Positions 7,713 to 15,735 of a stretch of 30,273 bases of DNA are shown here, in pieces. Both the position numbers and the translations under genes were made by a program. Position 1 is the stretch's first letter. Each line of letters begins with the position of its first letter. Origin of the DNA: a virus. Below the pieces are notes generated by a model. The model had not been told where the DNA came from. It was given only the letters and a program-made list of their open reading frames with translations, and made no database searches. The stretch lies in the IMG/VR virus record IMGVR_UViG_3300034118_000328, positions 1-30,273 of that record; one strand, given 5' to 3'.

Positions 7713-8738
7713 TCAATCGAAGTTGGAAGTGTTGGTCGCACGCACGACACCAATATTCTTGGTTTCGTACACCTTCGACCAGTTGCCGATGGTCTCCAGT
7801 TGAGCACGGGTCGGGTTGACAGTGCTCACGCCCCACTTGGCACCAACAGGGTGGTACACGTAGTGGAGGTCGATCGACATGGCATCGCTCTTGGCGAGGA
7901 TGTCACGGTCAGTTTCCGTCTGAAGAGCCAGCTGCTCACCGCTGGCGACAGCGCCGTTGGTGAAGAAGTAAGTGGCATATTCAGTGGAACCGCCACTGCC
8001 TGCGGTCTGCACATCGTCAGAGACGATGACACGCAAGCCCATGTACGTTGGCACGCTGGCGTCACCGCCGTAAGCGCCAACAAGGGAGCCACCGGATTGA
8101 GTGCTGGTAGTGCCACGAGCTTCAAGAGTGGACACGTAGTCGATCGCCTTGCGCTCAACGAGGTCGTAATAGACCTTGCTGTGCATACAAATGGCGGTCA
8201 GCTTGTCACCTTGATCGCCCAGCAGGCTGCGGGCTTCAGCAACGTGCCGAGGGGACAGCACGGTTGGGGTGTCAGCGGTCAGACCATCAATCGTCAGATC
8301 GACGAAGGATGCGCTGTCGTTGCTGCCCAGGCTGCCAAACACACCAGCCAAGCAGGACAGGAGGTCCTTCTGGCGCTGGTTAGCAATGTAGTCAGCAATC
8401 TTGGCGCCGATAGCAGCCATGGGGTCGGAACCTGCGGCAAGTGCAGCGAGGTCACGGCTTTCGAAGGCACGCCCACGGTGCAGGATCACGCCAACTTGCT
8501 TGTCAGCAGTGATTTTGCCAGGGGTCAGCGAGGTGCTGTCAGACAGCACTTCAAAGTCACCAGTCAGGTTTGCCTTAAAGAAAGGCACGTTAATGAAGTC
8601 ACCACCCTCGGTTGCGTTCAGCTCAGCCATCGGCTGCACCACACCGGATGCCAGGAAGGCATCGCGCTGGGTGGTCTGCTCAATGACGTAAGGCGTAAAA
8701 ATCTCGGGGATGATGATGTCAGAGCGAAGAGTCGCCAT
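7713..8738 (-). CDS. Major capsid protein
   Basis: The product has 341 residues, the normal size for an HK97-fold coat protein. It starts with the IIIPEIFTPYVIEQT helix typical of one phage coat family, has INVPFFKANL (a spine-like segment), a long helix region around DPMAAIGAKIADYIANQ, and the C-terminal HYVYHPVGAKWG typical of the same family. Scaffold upstream and connectors downstream fit. The longer plus-strand reading frame across this gene is a shadow. Confidence 0.9.
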   Translation of the reverse strand: MATLRSDIIIPEIFTPYVIEQTTQRDAFLASGVVQPMAELNATEGGDFINVPFFKANLTGDFEVLSDSTSLTPGKITADKQVGVILHRGRAFESRDLAALAAGSDPMAAIGAKIADYIANQRQKDLLSCLAGVFGSLGSNDSASFVDLTIDGLTADTPTVLSPRHVAEARSLLGDQGDKLTAICMHSKVYYDLVERKAIDYVSTLEARGTTSTQSGGSLVGAYGGDASVPTYMGLRVIVSDDVQTAGSGGSTEYATYFFTNGAVASGEQLALQTETDRDILAKSDAMSIDLHYVYHPVGAKWGVSTVNPTRAQLETIGNWSKVYETKNIGVVRATNTSNFD

Positions 8739-8810
8739 GAAGAATCACCAGGGTTGAGTTGGAAGGATGGGCACAGCCCTACATCACCAGCACAGCCGGT
8801 TTGTAACAGC

Positions 8811-9485
8811 TTAGCGGTTAGCTTGAGCCTTCATCCGATCATACAGATCACGATCTGTTCGATACAGTCGTGCCTGTTCAGTCAGATTAAAGCTGTCGCG
8901 GCTAAACGGATTGACCATCCCAGCAGGGACGGCACCGCCAACATTCCCGCCCGATGGCGCACCACTGCCCTGCGGCTTGGGTTGCTTCTGCATCCATGCT
9001 GGCAAAGTCTTTGCCCACTCGGCAACAGGCACACGTTTGTACCCATCAACCACAACCACACTGCCGTCAGCCTCGCGTTCGATAGCTTCAGGCTTCAGCT
9101 TAGTCTTGAGCACCATGTCTGGGTCATGGACAATTTCAGCTAGTGCCGTGACAGCAGGCGTCACCAGCTCCAGTTCTCGCACTCGGGCTTCAAGCTGGCT
9201 GATGCGCTGGTCCTTTTCTGCCGTCGCCTCACGGAACTGCTGCTCCAGAGCTTGTCTTGCTTCTGAATACTTGCCTTGTGATTCAAGTTGCTGTTGCTCG
9301 TAGTTGCGTTTGAATTCCAGCAGCTCGTCAACATTGACTCCATCAGGCACAGCCTTTGCTTGGGCGATGGCTTTTTTGTACTCGTCCAACAGTTCTGAGT
9401 TCTTGCGCCGCATGGCGTCAAGTTCAGCTTGCATGTTGGCTACTTCGGCATTTTGCTCCACAGGAGCTTGTGCTTCATCAGACAT
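8811..9485 (-). CDS. Capsid scaffolding protein
   Basis: The product has 224 residues. Residues 15-110 are a highly charged coiled coil rich in Glu, Gln and Lys; a middle domain has LAEIVHDPDMVLKTKLKPE, and the C-terminal third is Gly/Pro-rich, ending in a basic segment (RLYRTDRDLYDRM). Scaffolds of this type fill the procapsid, and their basic C-terminus binds coat protein. Its position directly before the capsid gene fits. The 72-base gap to the capsid gene has no clear terminator or promoter, only a weak six-pair hairpin. Confidence 0.8.
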   Translation of the reverse strand: MSDEAQAPVEQNAEVANMQAELDAMRRKNSELLDEYKKAIAQAKAVPDGVNVDELLEFKRNYEQQQLESQGKYSEARQALEQQFREATAEKDQRISQLEARVRELELVTPAVTALAEIVHDPDMVLKTKLKPEAIEREADGSVVVVDGYKRVPVAEWAKTLPAWMQKQPKPQGSGAPSGGNVGGAVPAGMVNPFSRDSFNLTEQARLYRTDRDLYDRMKAQANR

Positions 9486-9537
9486 GGACTAGCCACAGGC
9501 TTAGTTACGCTGCGATCGTACAGCTTCTGACACAAAA

Positions 9538-9774
9538 GTGTCAAAACGAGAATTTAATACGCCAATACGGGAACCCTGGAACCCGTTGATCAAACAGATG
9601 CTTGATGCTATTGATCGGCATGAGGATCTGTTGCGACGGACGGGTTGCGGGTGGCACGCTGCCAAAGCCCAGGACTTACGCCGTTACGTTGCAGAACTTA
9701 AAGATTGGATCCACTGCGAGGAGGCTACCACTTTGTCTTGTCAGCCCAATACGCAGGAGACATCTTGCCTTTAG
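9538..9774 (+). CDS. Antisense small hypothetical protein
   Basis: This plus-strand gene sits inside a minus-strand block. The 78-residue product starts at GTG 9538 and has natural-looking sequence with NTPIREPWNPLIKQML, an amphipathic run DAIDRHEDLL, and LRRYVAELKDWIH. Its 3' end overlaps the end of the minus-strand gene at 9725-9997 by 50 bases tail to tail. There is no clear ribosome site before the GTG. Its residue make-up is much more protein-like than the shadow frames nearby. Function unknown; a shadow frame cannot be fully ruled out. Confidence 0.6.
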   Translation: MSKREFNTPIREPWNPLIKQMLDAIDRHEDLLRRTGCGWHAAKAQDLRRYVAELKDWIHCEEATTLSCQPNTQETSCL

Positions 9775-9997
9775 CAATATTGGCAGCATGACGTGCCTTA
9801 AAGCTGGCACGCCTTGCTGTTGCTGCTTTTGATTCACCTTGTCGCGGCGGGCTGCCACTAACGCCCTGCTGCCCAAACCGTATCAACTTGACCGTCTCGC
9901 CGTCTTTTGCAAGTACGGCATGGGACTTGGTTGGGTGGCTTGGCGTGCGCTTCGGCTTGTTGTAGCCGTCAAACTGCTCGCCGCGATAGGTGATCAT
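9725..9997 (-). CDS. Conserved phage small basic protein
   Basis: The product has 90 residues. HPTKSHAVLAKDGETVKLI and RFGQQG, followed by RRASFKARHAANIAKGKM and the end SPAYWADKTKW, match a small protein family widespread in phages (DUF6321-like, by memory). Its role is not established, though it keeps company with head genes. The start ATG overlaps the stop of the upstream gene (ATGA). Confidence 0.75.
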   Translation of the reverse strand: MITYRGEQFDGYNKPKRTPSHPTKSHAVLAKDGETVKLIRFGQQGVSGSPPRQGESKAATARRASFKARHAANIAKGKMSPAYWADKTKW

Positions 9998-10215
9998 CGA
10001 CGGGGTGCTGCCTTCAGCTCCGAACGTTTTTTGATGACTGCGTTGCCAGTTGATTCAGATTTGATCCGAACGATTGGATCGTCCTGACTGCCAACACGAG
10101 TAACACTGCCACCACTGCGTGTAGCAATAGTGGCGCGTTCGCCGCCAATGCTGGTAATTACGCCAAAGGTGCGGGTGCCTTGGTACATCCAACTCACCCT
10201 GTCACCGCGCTTCAC
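9994..10215 (-). CDS. TUDOR/SH3-like small protein
   Basis: The product has 73 residues from GTG 10215, which overlaps the stop of the tiny upstream gene (GTGA). The N-terminus GDRVSWMYQGTRTFGVITSI is typical of small barrel proteins annotated as hypervirulence-associated TUDOR domain, which are common in phage head regions. The C-terminal third is basic. Function in the phage is unknown. Confidence 0.65.
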   Translation of the reverse strand: MKRGDRVSWMYQGTRTFGVITSIGGERATIATRSGGSVTRVGSQDDPIVRIKSESTGNAVIKKRSELKAAPRR

Positions 10216-10310
10216 TTTTTCTTGCCTCCCTTTTTCTTTGTGCCCTTAGCCATCATGGGTTTGGCTTTGCCGCCACCCTTAGCTTTCATGTCGCCGTAAT
10301 GCCCAGGCAT
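10212..10310 (-). CDS. Tiny Lys/Gly-rich basic protein
   Basis: The product has 32 residues from ATG 10310: MPGHYGDMKAKGGG, then PMMAKGTKKKGGKKK. Lys makes up about a third. Tiny proteins with MPGHYG starts and poly-Lys ends are recurrent in phage structural regions. The stop overlaps the start of the TUDOR-like gene, and AAAGGGT lies some bases upstream. Possible DNA-binding or packaged protein; that role is inference. Confidence 0.6.
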   Translation of the reverse strand: MPGHYGDMKAKGGGKAKPMMAKGTKKKGGKKK

Positions 10311-10331
10311 TGACTTAAAGCAATGACCCTT

Positions 10332-10631
10332 TCATGCTACTTGGCTTTCGGCTTGCGCTTCCGGCTTTTTCCTGCTTTTGCTAGGGCGATTGCTACCGCT
10401 TGCTTTTGCGGCTTGCCTGCCTTGATCTCCCGGCTGATGTTTTGGGAGATTACTGCCTGACTCTTGCCTCGCTTCAGGGGCATTGCTAGCAACCATCACG
10501 CCGGTTCTATCGTACCAACCGCCTGTGCCATCAGGTTGCTGGACGTACCGGACCTCAGCACCATTCCGCAGTTCAAACTCCGATGCCTTGCGCCCATCGG
10601 CGTAGGTGTATTTAAGAACGGGTTGGTTCAT
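10332..10631 (-). CDS. Hypothetical protein, disordered basic tail
   Basis: The product has 99 residues. The first 50 look folded ([20 protein letters not shown], then a [16 protein letters not shown] segment), and the rest is Gln/Lys/Ser-rich and probably disordered. The start lies 20 bases inside the end of the minor head gene. I do not recognise a family. Confidence 0.6.
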   Translation of the reverse strand: MNQPVLKYTYADGRKASEFELRNGAEVRYVQQPDGTGGWYDRTGVMVASNAPEARQESGSNLPKHQPGDQGRQAAKASGSNRPSKSRKKPEAQAESQVA

Positions 10632-11829
10632 AACGAGCCCGGAGCTGGTCCAAGGTTAGCTCTGTGCCATCTTTGCTAACCAGCTTGGCGATGGCGGCAT
10701 CAGCGCCATACTTGTCCGCCAGCCTGCGAAAGTAGGGAGCCTTGCTGCCCAGCGCTTGCTGCTGACGGGCAAGCACATCTGCTTTGGATTCGCCTGGCAT
10801 CTTGTCGTACAGCCATTTGCCGTAGCTGGTGTTAGCTGGAACCTGACCACCTTGTGCAGCACGGCGTCCTGGCGGTGGTGGGTCAAAGCCAAGCTCCTTA
10901 TAGTCAATGACCGGCACGGTGGTGCTACGGCAGTTGAAGTGCTGCGGCGGCGTTGGTCCTTTGCCATACTCAAACACCTTGCCGTCTAACGCCCGGCAGA
11001 TGGCACTTGTCCTGGTGTCAAGCGTGGCAACGTAGCGGTACTTTTTCGTGATGTCTTGGTTCGCCTCATACACCTGCTGGCTAGCGGTATTTGCTACCTG
11101 ATTGATGCTGGTGCGGACTAGCGCGACGATTTGATTGTCAGCTATAGCTGTTGCCTGACCGCCTGCTGCTGTAATTTCCCTGACGGTCTTGGCGCGTTCA
11201 CCAAACTGCAAACTGCCGATCAACCGTTTGGCAATGGCTGGCGTCGTTTCACCTGTCAGCAAGCCTTGCCGGACAACTTGGCTGAACCGCTCAGCTTGGT
11301 CCACCGCAATGCCACGAAACGCCTTGCTAACGACCTCGCCGTTAGGCAGCGTGATGGTGGCACCTTGAGCAGCCGTGAGGCTAAATGTCTGCGGTGCGCC
11401 CTGTACTGCGGCAAAGAGATCATCGCTAAGTGCCACCACATTGAGCTGCGTGGGGTCAGTCGTCACAACACTCTGCGCAAACTGCGGGCTGATTTCTACC
11501 GTGTTGACAATGTTCCGTGCGCCTGCGGGTAACGCCTTACGCAACTCCTCTGATACAAACTCCGATTGCAACTGGGCTATACCCTGCAGCTCTAGCGCCG
11601 TCAGCTCTGTCGAATCTCCAGCCCAAGTGCCCAGACTATCCTTTAGTTGCGCCAAAATGCCACGCAGCCTTGCAGCTTTGACAGGTGCAGCCAGCTCATC
11701 AATCGTTCGTAACTGATTGACTGCATCAATAATGATGTCGTTATATGCATTGATCACACGCCGAGCAACACTATTACTAAAGCGGTTCAGGTCAATCGCA
11801 TTGCGAAACAACGCCTCAGGTGTGCTCAT
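10612..11829 (-). CDS. Minor head morphogenesis protein (SPP1 gp7 / Mu F-like)
   Basis: The product has 405 residues. The C-terminal core has VRTSINQVANTASQQVYEAN, then YRYVATLDTRTSAICRALDG and PPQHFNCRSTTVPV. This is the conserved pattern of the phage Mu F / SPP1 gp7 head morphogenesis domain (PF04233), with conserved Cys and His that may bind a metal. Such proteins attach to the portal and stay inside the head. A helical N-terminal half precedes the core. The ATG overlaps the upstream stop. Confidence 0.88.
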   Translation of the reverse strand: MSTPEALFRNAIDLNRFSNSVARRVINAYNDIIIDAVNQLRTIDELAAPVKAARLRGILAQLKDSLGTWAGDSTELTALELQGIAQLQSEFVSEELRKALPAGARNIVNTVEISPQFAQSVVTTDPTQLNVVALSDDLFAAVQGAPQTFSLTAAQGATITLPNGEVVSKAFRGIAVDQAERFSQVVRQGLLTGETTPAIAKRLIGSLQFGERAKTVREITAAGGQATAIADNQIVALVRTSINQVANTASQQVYEANQDITKKYRYVATLDTRTSAICRALDGKVFEYGKGPTPPQHFNCRSTTVPVIDYKELGFDPPPPGRRAAQGGQVPANTSYGKWLYDKMPGESKADVLARQQQALGSKAPYFRRLADKYGADAAIAKLVSKDGTELTLDQLRARYEPTRS

Positions 11830-12038
11830 GGCTCAATGCCAAGCTGGCTGGGCTTGTACTGCGACCGGATGCTAACGTTTGCGCCACGCGTCAAGGCGCC
11901 GGTAACTGTAGAAGCAAAGGCGTTGTAACCATCTTGCCCATCTTCCAAAATTACCATTTCATCTACTTCAGCAGGTTTGCCGTCTTTGTAATACGTCATC
12001 CGTACAACTGCCAAAATCTCTTCCGGCAGTTTGCCCAT
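11826..12038 (-). CDS. Small hypothetical protein after portal
   Basis: The product has 70 residues from ATG 12038: MGKLPEEILAVVRMTYYKDG, then EVDEMVILEDG and a C-terminal strand NVSIRSQYKPSQ. I chose this start because the frame further upstream lies inside the portal gene and reads as a shadow. The gene begins eight bases after the portal stop and overlaps the minor head gene start (ATGA). Function unknown. Confidence 0.6.
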   Translation of the reverse strand: MGKLPEEILAVVRMTYYKDGKPAEVDEMVILEDGQDGYNAFASTVTGALTRGANVSIRSQYKPSQLGIEP

Positions 12039-12045
12039 CGTGTAA

Positions 12046-13509
12046 TCAAGCTCCTGCTTCCTCGGCGGTATCTGCATCTTCTGGGTCTTCGCTTCCAGCA
12101 TTATCGCCCAGTCCACCAACCAATCGATCAGCCTGTCCAGCAGATTGTAAATCCAGCCCGCCATTAGAAGTTGCCTCCAGTTCCTCGTCTACATCAAAAT
12201 TATCGCCAAGGACATCGCCTTCGGCTAGCTCACGCAGTAGGGTTTCTTGGCTGATGGTGCCAGCGGTGTAAAGCGATAGCAGAGCTTGGATGTCCTGCGG
12301 TTCAAGGCGTGCGCCAAGGAAGTCACGGTTGACGTAGGAGCTGCCGGCAGCGGTGGCATTGCCGATGAACTGCGCATGAAACTGCAGGCAGTTATCAATG
12401 AGGTCCTGCACGTTCTGTGCAATCACCATCATGGTGCTATCACCTTGGCTACGGTCTAGCCGCTTCGCTTCTGCAGTTTCGGCGCTGAGCTTCTGCCCCA
12501 AAACTGCTGACAACCCTAGCTCGTTGATCTGCCCTGCCAGTTGCTCTAGGCGGCGGAACTGTGCTTCAAAGCTCTTGCCCTGCGGTTCGATGTACTCAGC
12601 GCGACCCTCGGCAGGAAATGCAATCGCCTCACCAGGACCGGCGCTTACTTCCTCTGCAGCAGACGGGAAACCATAAAATGCCAGCATCGGCACGGCGCTG
12701 ATATGCAGTTGGTTGTCTAGGTCTGACTGGATCTGGTAGGTCTTGAGGTTTAGCTCGGCAATGTCCTCAAGCGGTGGGCGCGATTCAAGGAACCCATGCC
12801 GCTGGGCGTAAGCAACGGTGAAGGGGATTTCAGACAAGCTGGTCCGCCCTTCGTCTACCACGCTGAAATCGCCGGTGGCATTCTGCCGATGCAACTGGTA
12901 CTCACCAGGCGTTAGCACCCGCACCTGCTGCACTTCTTTTTCGCCGTAGATGCCGTCAGGTATTGTCACAATCTCTGACAGCCTGAGCTGTGTCAGGACT
13001 TGTTTGCCTTCTACCTGTTCAGTACGCCAGCCAAGGATCTGCCGTGGCGTGTACGTCACCCAGTAAGGTCTACCCCCATCAGACGGTGCATCCACCAAGA
13101 CACCAACGTGCCCATAACGGACCATCTTGCGGGTTGTTTCATAGGTCCAGACGTTGAGGTCATTGCCTTGCAGGTCAACGTCAAACAACTGCTCACGGAT
13201 GATGTCGGCAGTGTCGTCAAGCCGCACGGGCTTACGGGTTAGCATCCCAGCCATCATGCGCTCAAGGCGCTGATAAAAGGGCGGCACCACGCTACGAGCT
13301 AGGCGATTGTCATAAGACTCGTCCAGCTCGCGTGGTTCCTGTGGCAGGTAACGGCGATGCTTTTTGCGCATTCCGTAAGTGCCCTGCAGTAGATCCTCTA
13401 TCAATATCCAGTGAGGTTCCTGCGCGAACCATGCCGTGTTCGGATCGGTGACTTGCGTGACAGTCCGCTGAGCTAGCGGGCGGTCGTAAAAGTTGTATCC
13501 GCTATACAC
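12046..13509 (-). CDS. Portal protein (DUF4055)
   Basis: The product has 487 residues, the normal size for a portal. Features of the DUF4055 family seen are YDNRLARSVVPPFYQRLERM near residue 65, PYWVTYTPRQILGWR near 148, and the helix-rich region with LNLKTYQIQSDLDNQLHISA followed by PMLAFYGF. The last 60 residues are acidic. The start is GTG 13509, without a visible ribosome site. Portals form the dodecameric ring through which terminase loads DNA. Confidence 0.88.
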   Translation of the reverse strand: MYSGYNFYDRPLAQRTVTQVTDPNTAWFAQEPHWILIEDLLQGTYGMRKKHRRYLPQEPRELDESYDNRLARSVVPPFYQRLERMMAGMLTRKPVRLDDTADIIREQLFDVDLQGNDLNVWTYETTRKMVRYGHVGVLVDAPSDGGRPYWVTYTPRQILGWRTEQVEGKQVLTQLRLSEIVTIPDGIYGEKEVQQVRVLTPGEYQLHRQNATGDFSVVDEGRTSLSEIPFTVAYAQRHGFLESRPPLEDIAELNLKTYQIQSDLDNQLHISAVPMLAFYGFPSAAEEVSAGPGEAIAFPAEGRAEYIEPQGKSFEAQFRRLEQLAGQINELGLSAVLGQKLSAETAEAKRLDRSQGDSTMMVIAQNVQDLIDNCLQFHAQFIGNATAAGSSYVNRDFLGARLEPQDIQALLSLYTAGTISQETLLRELAEGDVLGDNFDVDEELEATSNGGLDLQSAGQADRLVGGLGDNAGSEDPEDADTAEEAGA

Positions 13510-13538
13510 AGCTTGATACGCGCAGGCTTTGGCTCAGT

Positions 13539-13856
13539 TTAAGCAGCAGTAAGCGTTACGGACTTGCGACCAATTTTGATCTCAAATTCGTCGCCGGGCT
13601 TAAAACCCATCTCCTGCACGTAACCCTCACCGATGGAGAGCTTACCGTTGAACTGCACCTTGGTCTTATAGGTCAGGCTACGACCGCGCTTGCCAGGCAC
13701 GTTCATCTGCAACCCCTTGGCTTCAAGGAGCGCCTCATAAAACTGGGTGAAGCATACCTTGTCATTTTTGACGTAACCACATTCACGAACGAGGTCTGAT
13801 TTATTCAGATCGCTCAGCTCTTTTACTTTGTTGATGAGATCTTGACCGACGAGCAT
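13539..13856 (-). CDS. cyAbrB-like transcription regulator
   Basis: The product has 105 residues from ATG 13856. It has the two-part layout of cyanobacterial AbrB-like proteins (cyAbrB): an N-terminal helical part with VKELSDLNKSDLVRECGYV and FTQFYEALLEAKG, then a basic GKRGR linker and a C-terminal AbrB-like half with EMGFKPGDEFEIKIGRK. Cellular cyAbrB proteins bind DNA and control nitrogen and carbon genes in cyanobacteria. The Lys-rich strand IKIGRK is the site of contact or modification in that family, by memory. The gene lies 219 bases downstream of the terminase gene, behind a terminator, so it may have its own promoter. A role in switching head genes or host genes is inference. Confidence 0.85.
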   Translation of the reverse strand: MLVGQDLINKVKELSDLNKSDLVRECGYVKNDKVCFTQFYEALLEAKGLQMNVPGKRGRSLTYKTKVQFNGKLSIGEGYVQEMGFKPGDEFEIKIGRKSVTLTAA

Positions 13857-13891
13857 GAGTAGGCTCAAAGGTGGACAGTCGCTAGGATAGC

Positions 13892-13929
13892 TCAAAAACA
13901 GAGAAGCCCCCACTTTTGTGAGGGTTCTC
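13892..13929 (-). terminator. Intrinsic terminator after large terminase
   Basis: On the minus strand a stem of 12 pairs (one bulged base, one G-U) with loop AAAA spans 13929-13901, followed by TGTTTTTG. It faces down the late operon and lies between the terminase stop (14076) and the cyAbrB-like start (13856). It would cut or attenuate transcripts running from terminase into the head genes. Confidence 0.8.
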
Positions 13930-14000
13930 CTGCCCGACGCATGTGGACCTGAACCATCCCTCGGATCGCAGCAGCGGTTGCCCGACTTCAGTTTCAGTTG

Positions 14001-14048
14001 ATCGTGTTGCGCCGGGGCGACCGAAGTTGCTGATCGGGTCAACACGAT
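14001..14048. repeat. Inverted repeat in terminase-cyAbrB gap
   Basis: Arms ATCGTGTTG (14001-14009) and CAACACGAT (14040-14048) are perfect nine-base inverted repeats, 39 bases centre to centre. They lie in the 219-base non-coding gap at 13857-14075. Candidate roles are an operator for the cyAbrB-like protein or a packaging site; neither is shown by sequence. The rest of the gap holds the terminator and a possible TATCCT -10 element on the minus strand at 13889-13884 without a good -35. Confidence 0.5.
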
Positions 14049-14075
14049 GCACGGCAGGGGACTTCGCCGTTGCAA

Positions 14076-15401
14076 TCAATATACCCTGATCCCGGTCCCC
14101 TTGCCAGCCCTTTCGTAAAGCGGGTTGAACGCCCCCAGAACCAAGTAACCCAGTCCATCAGTCCAGTGTTCAATGCCTGCTGTTTTGTCGATGACGTAAT
14201 CGTCGGCACCCTGCTTATAGGTCACGTTTTTCAGTGCTTTGATGGTGTGCTTGCAGCGCGGATGCACAAATAGTTTTAGGTGCCCATCAGCAGTGCGGAT
14301 CATCCAGTTGGTGGCGTTGATCTTGTCCTTCACTGCCCACGGCGCTTTGGGGCTAACGCAGTTGAAACCGTAACGCCTGATGATGTCGTGGTCGGTTTTC
14401 CCGGCAGAACTGGTTTTGCGTGCTGAACCAGTCGGGTCTGGATAAGCAATGATGCGACGATCTGGGAAGCGTGCTTTCAGAAGTTGGCAAACTTCATCGG
14501 TGTTGGACTGGTTGACAGATACCTCATCCCAAATGTGCAGCGTGTCACCCACTCTGCTGCCAAGAACACCCGCCATGACACTGACGTTGAAATCAGTGCC
14601 CCAGTAGATTTCTGCTCCGGTGTCTTGAACGGTCTCAGAAATATTGTCATCACTGAAATCTGGATAAACCCTGCCAGACAAGGTTTCAAAGGATGCAAGA
14701 TATTCTTGGCGAAATGTGCGCTCGTCTAGCGTGCGCCTTGCCGCTTCGACTTCTTCTGCCGGTACGTTGCCGCCTTGAATCGTGCTGTACGAAAAGGTTT
14801 GCCAGTCATTTTCCTCTTGAGCTTGCTCCCATAAGTCATGAAACCAGTTGAGCCCTGCAGGTGTCGTGATAAACCATGCCGGACCACCTTGATCTGAGAG
14901 CGCCGGACGTAAAACCATTTCCCACGCGTCTTGCTTGACATACGCGGCTTCATCAACAATCAAGGTCGAAAGGCTGACGCCACGCAAGGTGTCAGGATTT
15001 TCTGCGCCTTTCAACGCAATGATGCTGCCATTGGTAAGCTCGACGCTAAGTTCAGATTCGTTCCGTTTAACGCAAATCTCCGGCGGCACCATAGTTTTGA
15101 GCTGCCGCCAAGCAATTTGTTTAGCCATGCGGTAGTTAGCCGTGACGTACCAGTTCAGGCTGTTTGGTTTTTCCGTCGCCCAGTTGATTAACCGAGCAAC
15201 ACACAGGTAAGTCTTGCCAAAACGGCGCCCTGAGCAGAGCATCTTAAAACGCTCGGGAGAATCGTAGACAGTGCGCTGCGGCTTGGTCAGTGTGTCATAC
15301 AAAGCGTGCCCTACGGATCTCATCGCCAGTTGTGCATCCTCTGGCGCCTCAATGATTGGCGAAAGTACAGAACCACGAGGTACTGAGCTGAGGAAACCCA
15401 T
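14076..15401 (-). CDS. Terminase large subunit
   Basis: The product has 441 residues from ATG 15401. The ATPase part shows Walker A SGRRFGKT at 57-64, Walker B LIVDEA near 147-152 and a coupling ITTPAG at 178-183. The nuclease part shows WGTDFNVS (Asp 270), AYPDPTGSARKT (Asp 322) and a late acidic HWTDGLGY. It pumps DNA into the prohead through the portal and cuts it. The start overlaps the small-subunit stop by one base. It is the last gene before the terminator at 13892-13929. Confidence 0.93.
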   Translation of the reverse strand: MGFLSSVPRGSVLSPIIEAPEDAQLAMRSVGHALYDTLTKPQRTVYDSPERFKMLCSGRRFGKTYLCVARLINWATEKPNSLNWYVTANYRMAKQIAWRQLKTMVPPEICVKRNESELSVELTNGSIIALKGAENPDTLRGVSLSTLIVDEAAYVKQDAWEMVLRPALSDQGGPAWFITTPAGLNWFHDLWEQAQEENDWQTFSYSTIQGGNVPAEEVEAARRTLDERTFRQEYLASFETLSGRVYPDFSDDNISETVQDTGAEIYWGTDFNVSVMAGVLGSRVGDTLHIWDEVSVNQSNTDEVCQLLKARFPDRRIIAYPDPTGSARKTSSAGKTDHDIIRRYGFNCVSPKAPWAVKDKINATNWMIRTADGHLKLFVHPRCKHTIKALKNVTYKQGADDYVIDKTAGIEHWTDGLGYLVLGAFNPLYERAGKGTGIRVY

Positions 15402-15727
15402 CAATCAAGGATTTTGGCAATCTTGGCGGCGGTGTTGATGCAGCCAAGTGTGACCGCAAGATTTCCGCCTTCCATTGATTTTTTATGGACAATATTGAGT
15501 TGCGATAAGAGCACAGCAGCATATGCTTGCCGGTCAAGGTTCCAGTCGGCTTCCAATTCCTTCATTGCAGCAGCACGGTATTCGTCCACCTGGCGGGTGC
15601 TGAGTCCCCATTCTTGTGCGCCGTATTGCAGGAGATCTGACCGTGTAGCACCATTGGCAATCATGCGTGCTACGCGCATGGTGCGGAACATTTTTTCTGC
15701 TGCTGTGCAGCGCGTCTGACCAGCCAT
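15401..15727 (-). CDS. Terminase small subunit
   Basis: The product has 108 residues from ATG 15727. It has a helix-turn-helix-like N-terminal half (RVARMIANGATRSDLLQYG, then GLSTRQVDEYRAAAMKEL) and a helical C-terminal half. Small terminases recognise the packaging site and load the large subunit. It starts eight bases after the dioxygenase gene stops, so it is in the same transcript as the modification genes. The frame upstream of this ATG lies inside the dioxygenase gene and was left out. Confidence 0.8.
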   Translation of the reverse strand: MAGQTRCTAAEKMFRTMRVARMIANGATRSDLLQYGAQEWGLSTRQVDEYRAAAMKELEADWNLDRQAYAAVLLSQLNIVHKKSMEGGNLAVTLGCINTAAKIAKILD

Positions 15728-15735
15728 GATATGTG

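Noticed and set aside
7800-9143. Open plus-strand frame of 447 codons
   Set aside because: It lies opposite the major capsid and scaffold genes, has unusual Cys/His/Val-rich composition and no domain signs; the minus-strand genes explain the region.
13882-14079. Minus-strand frame between terminase and cyAbrB
   Set aside because: It covers a strong terminator and reads as mixed, unstructured sequence; the gap is better seen as regulatory.
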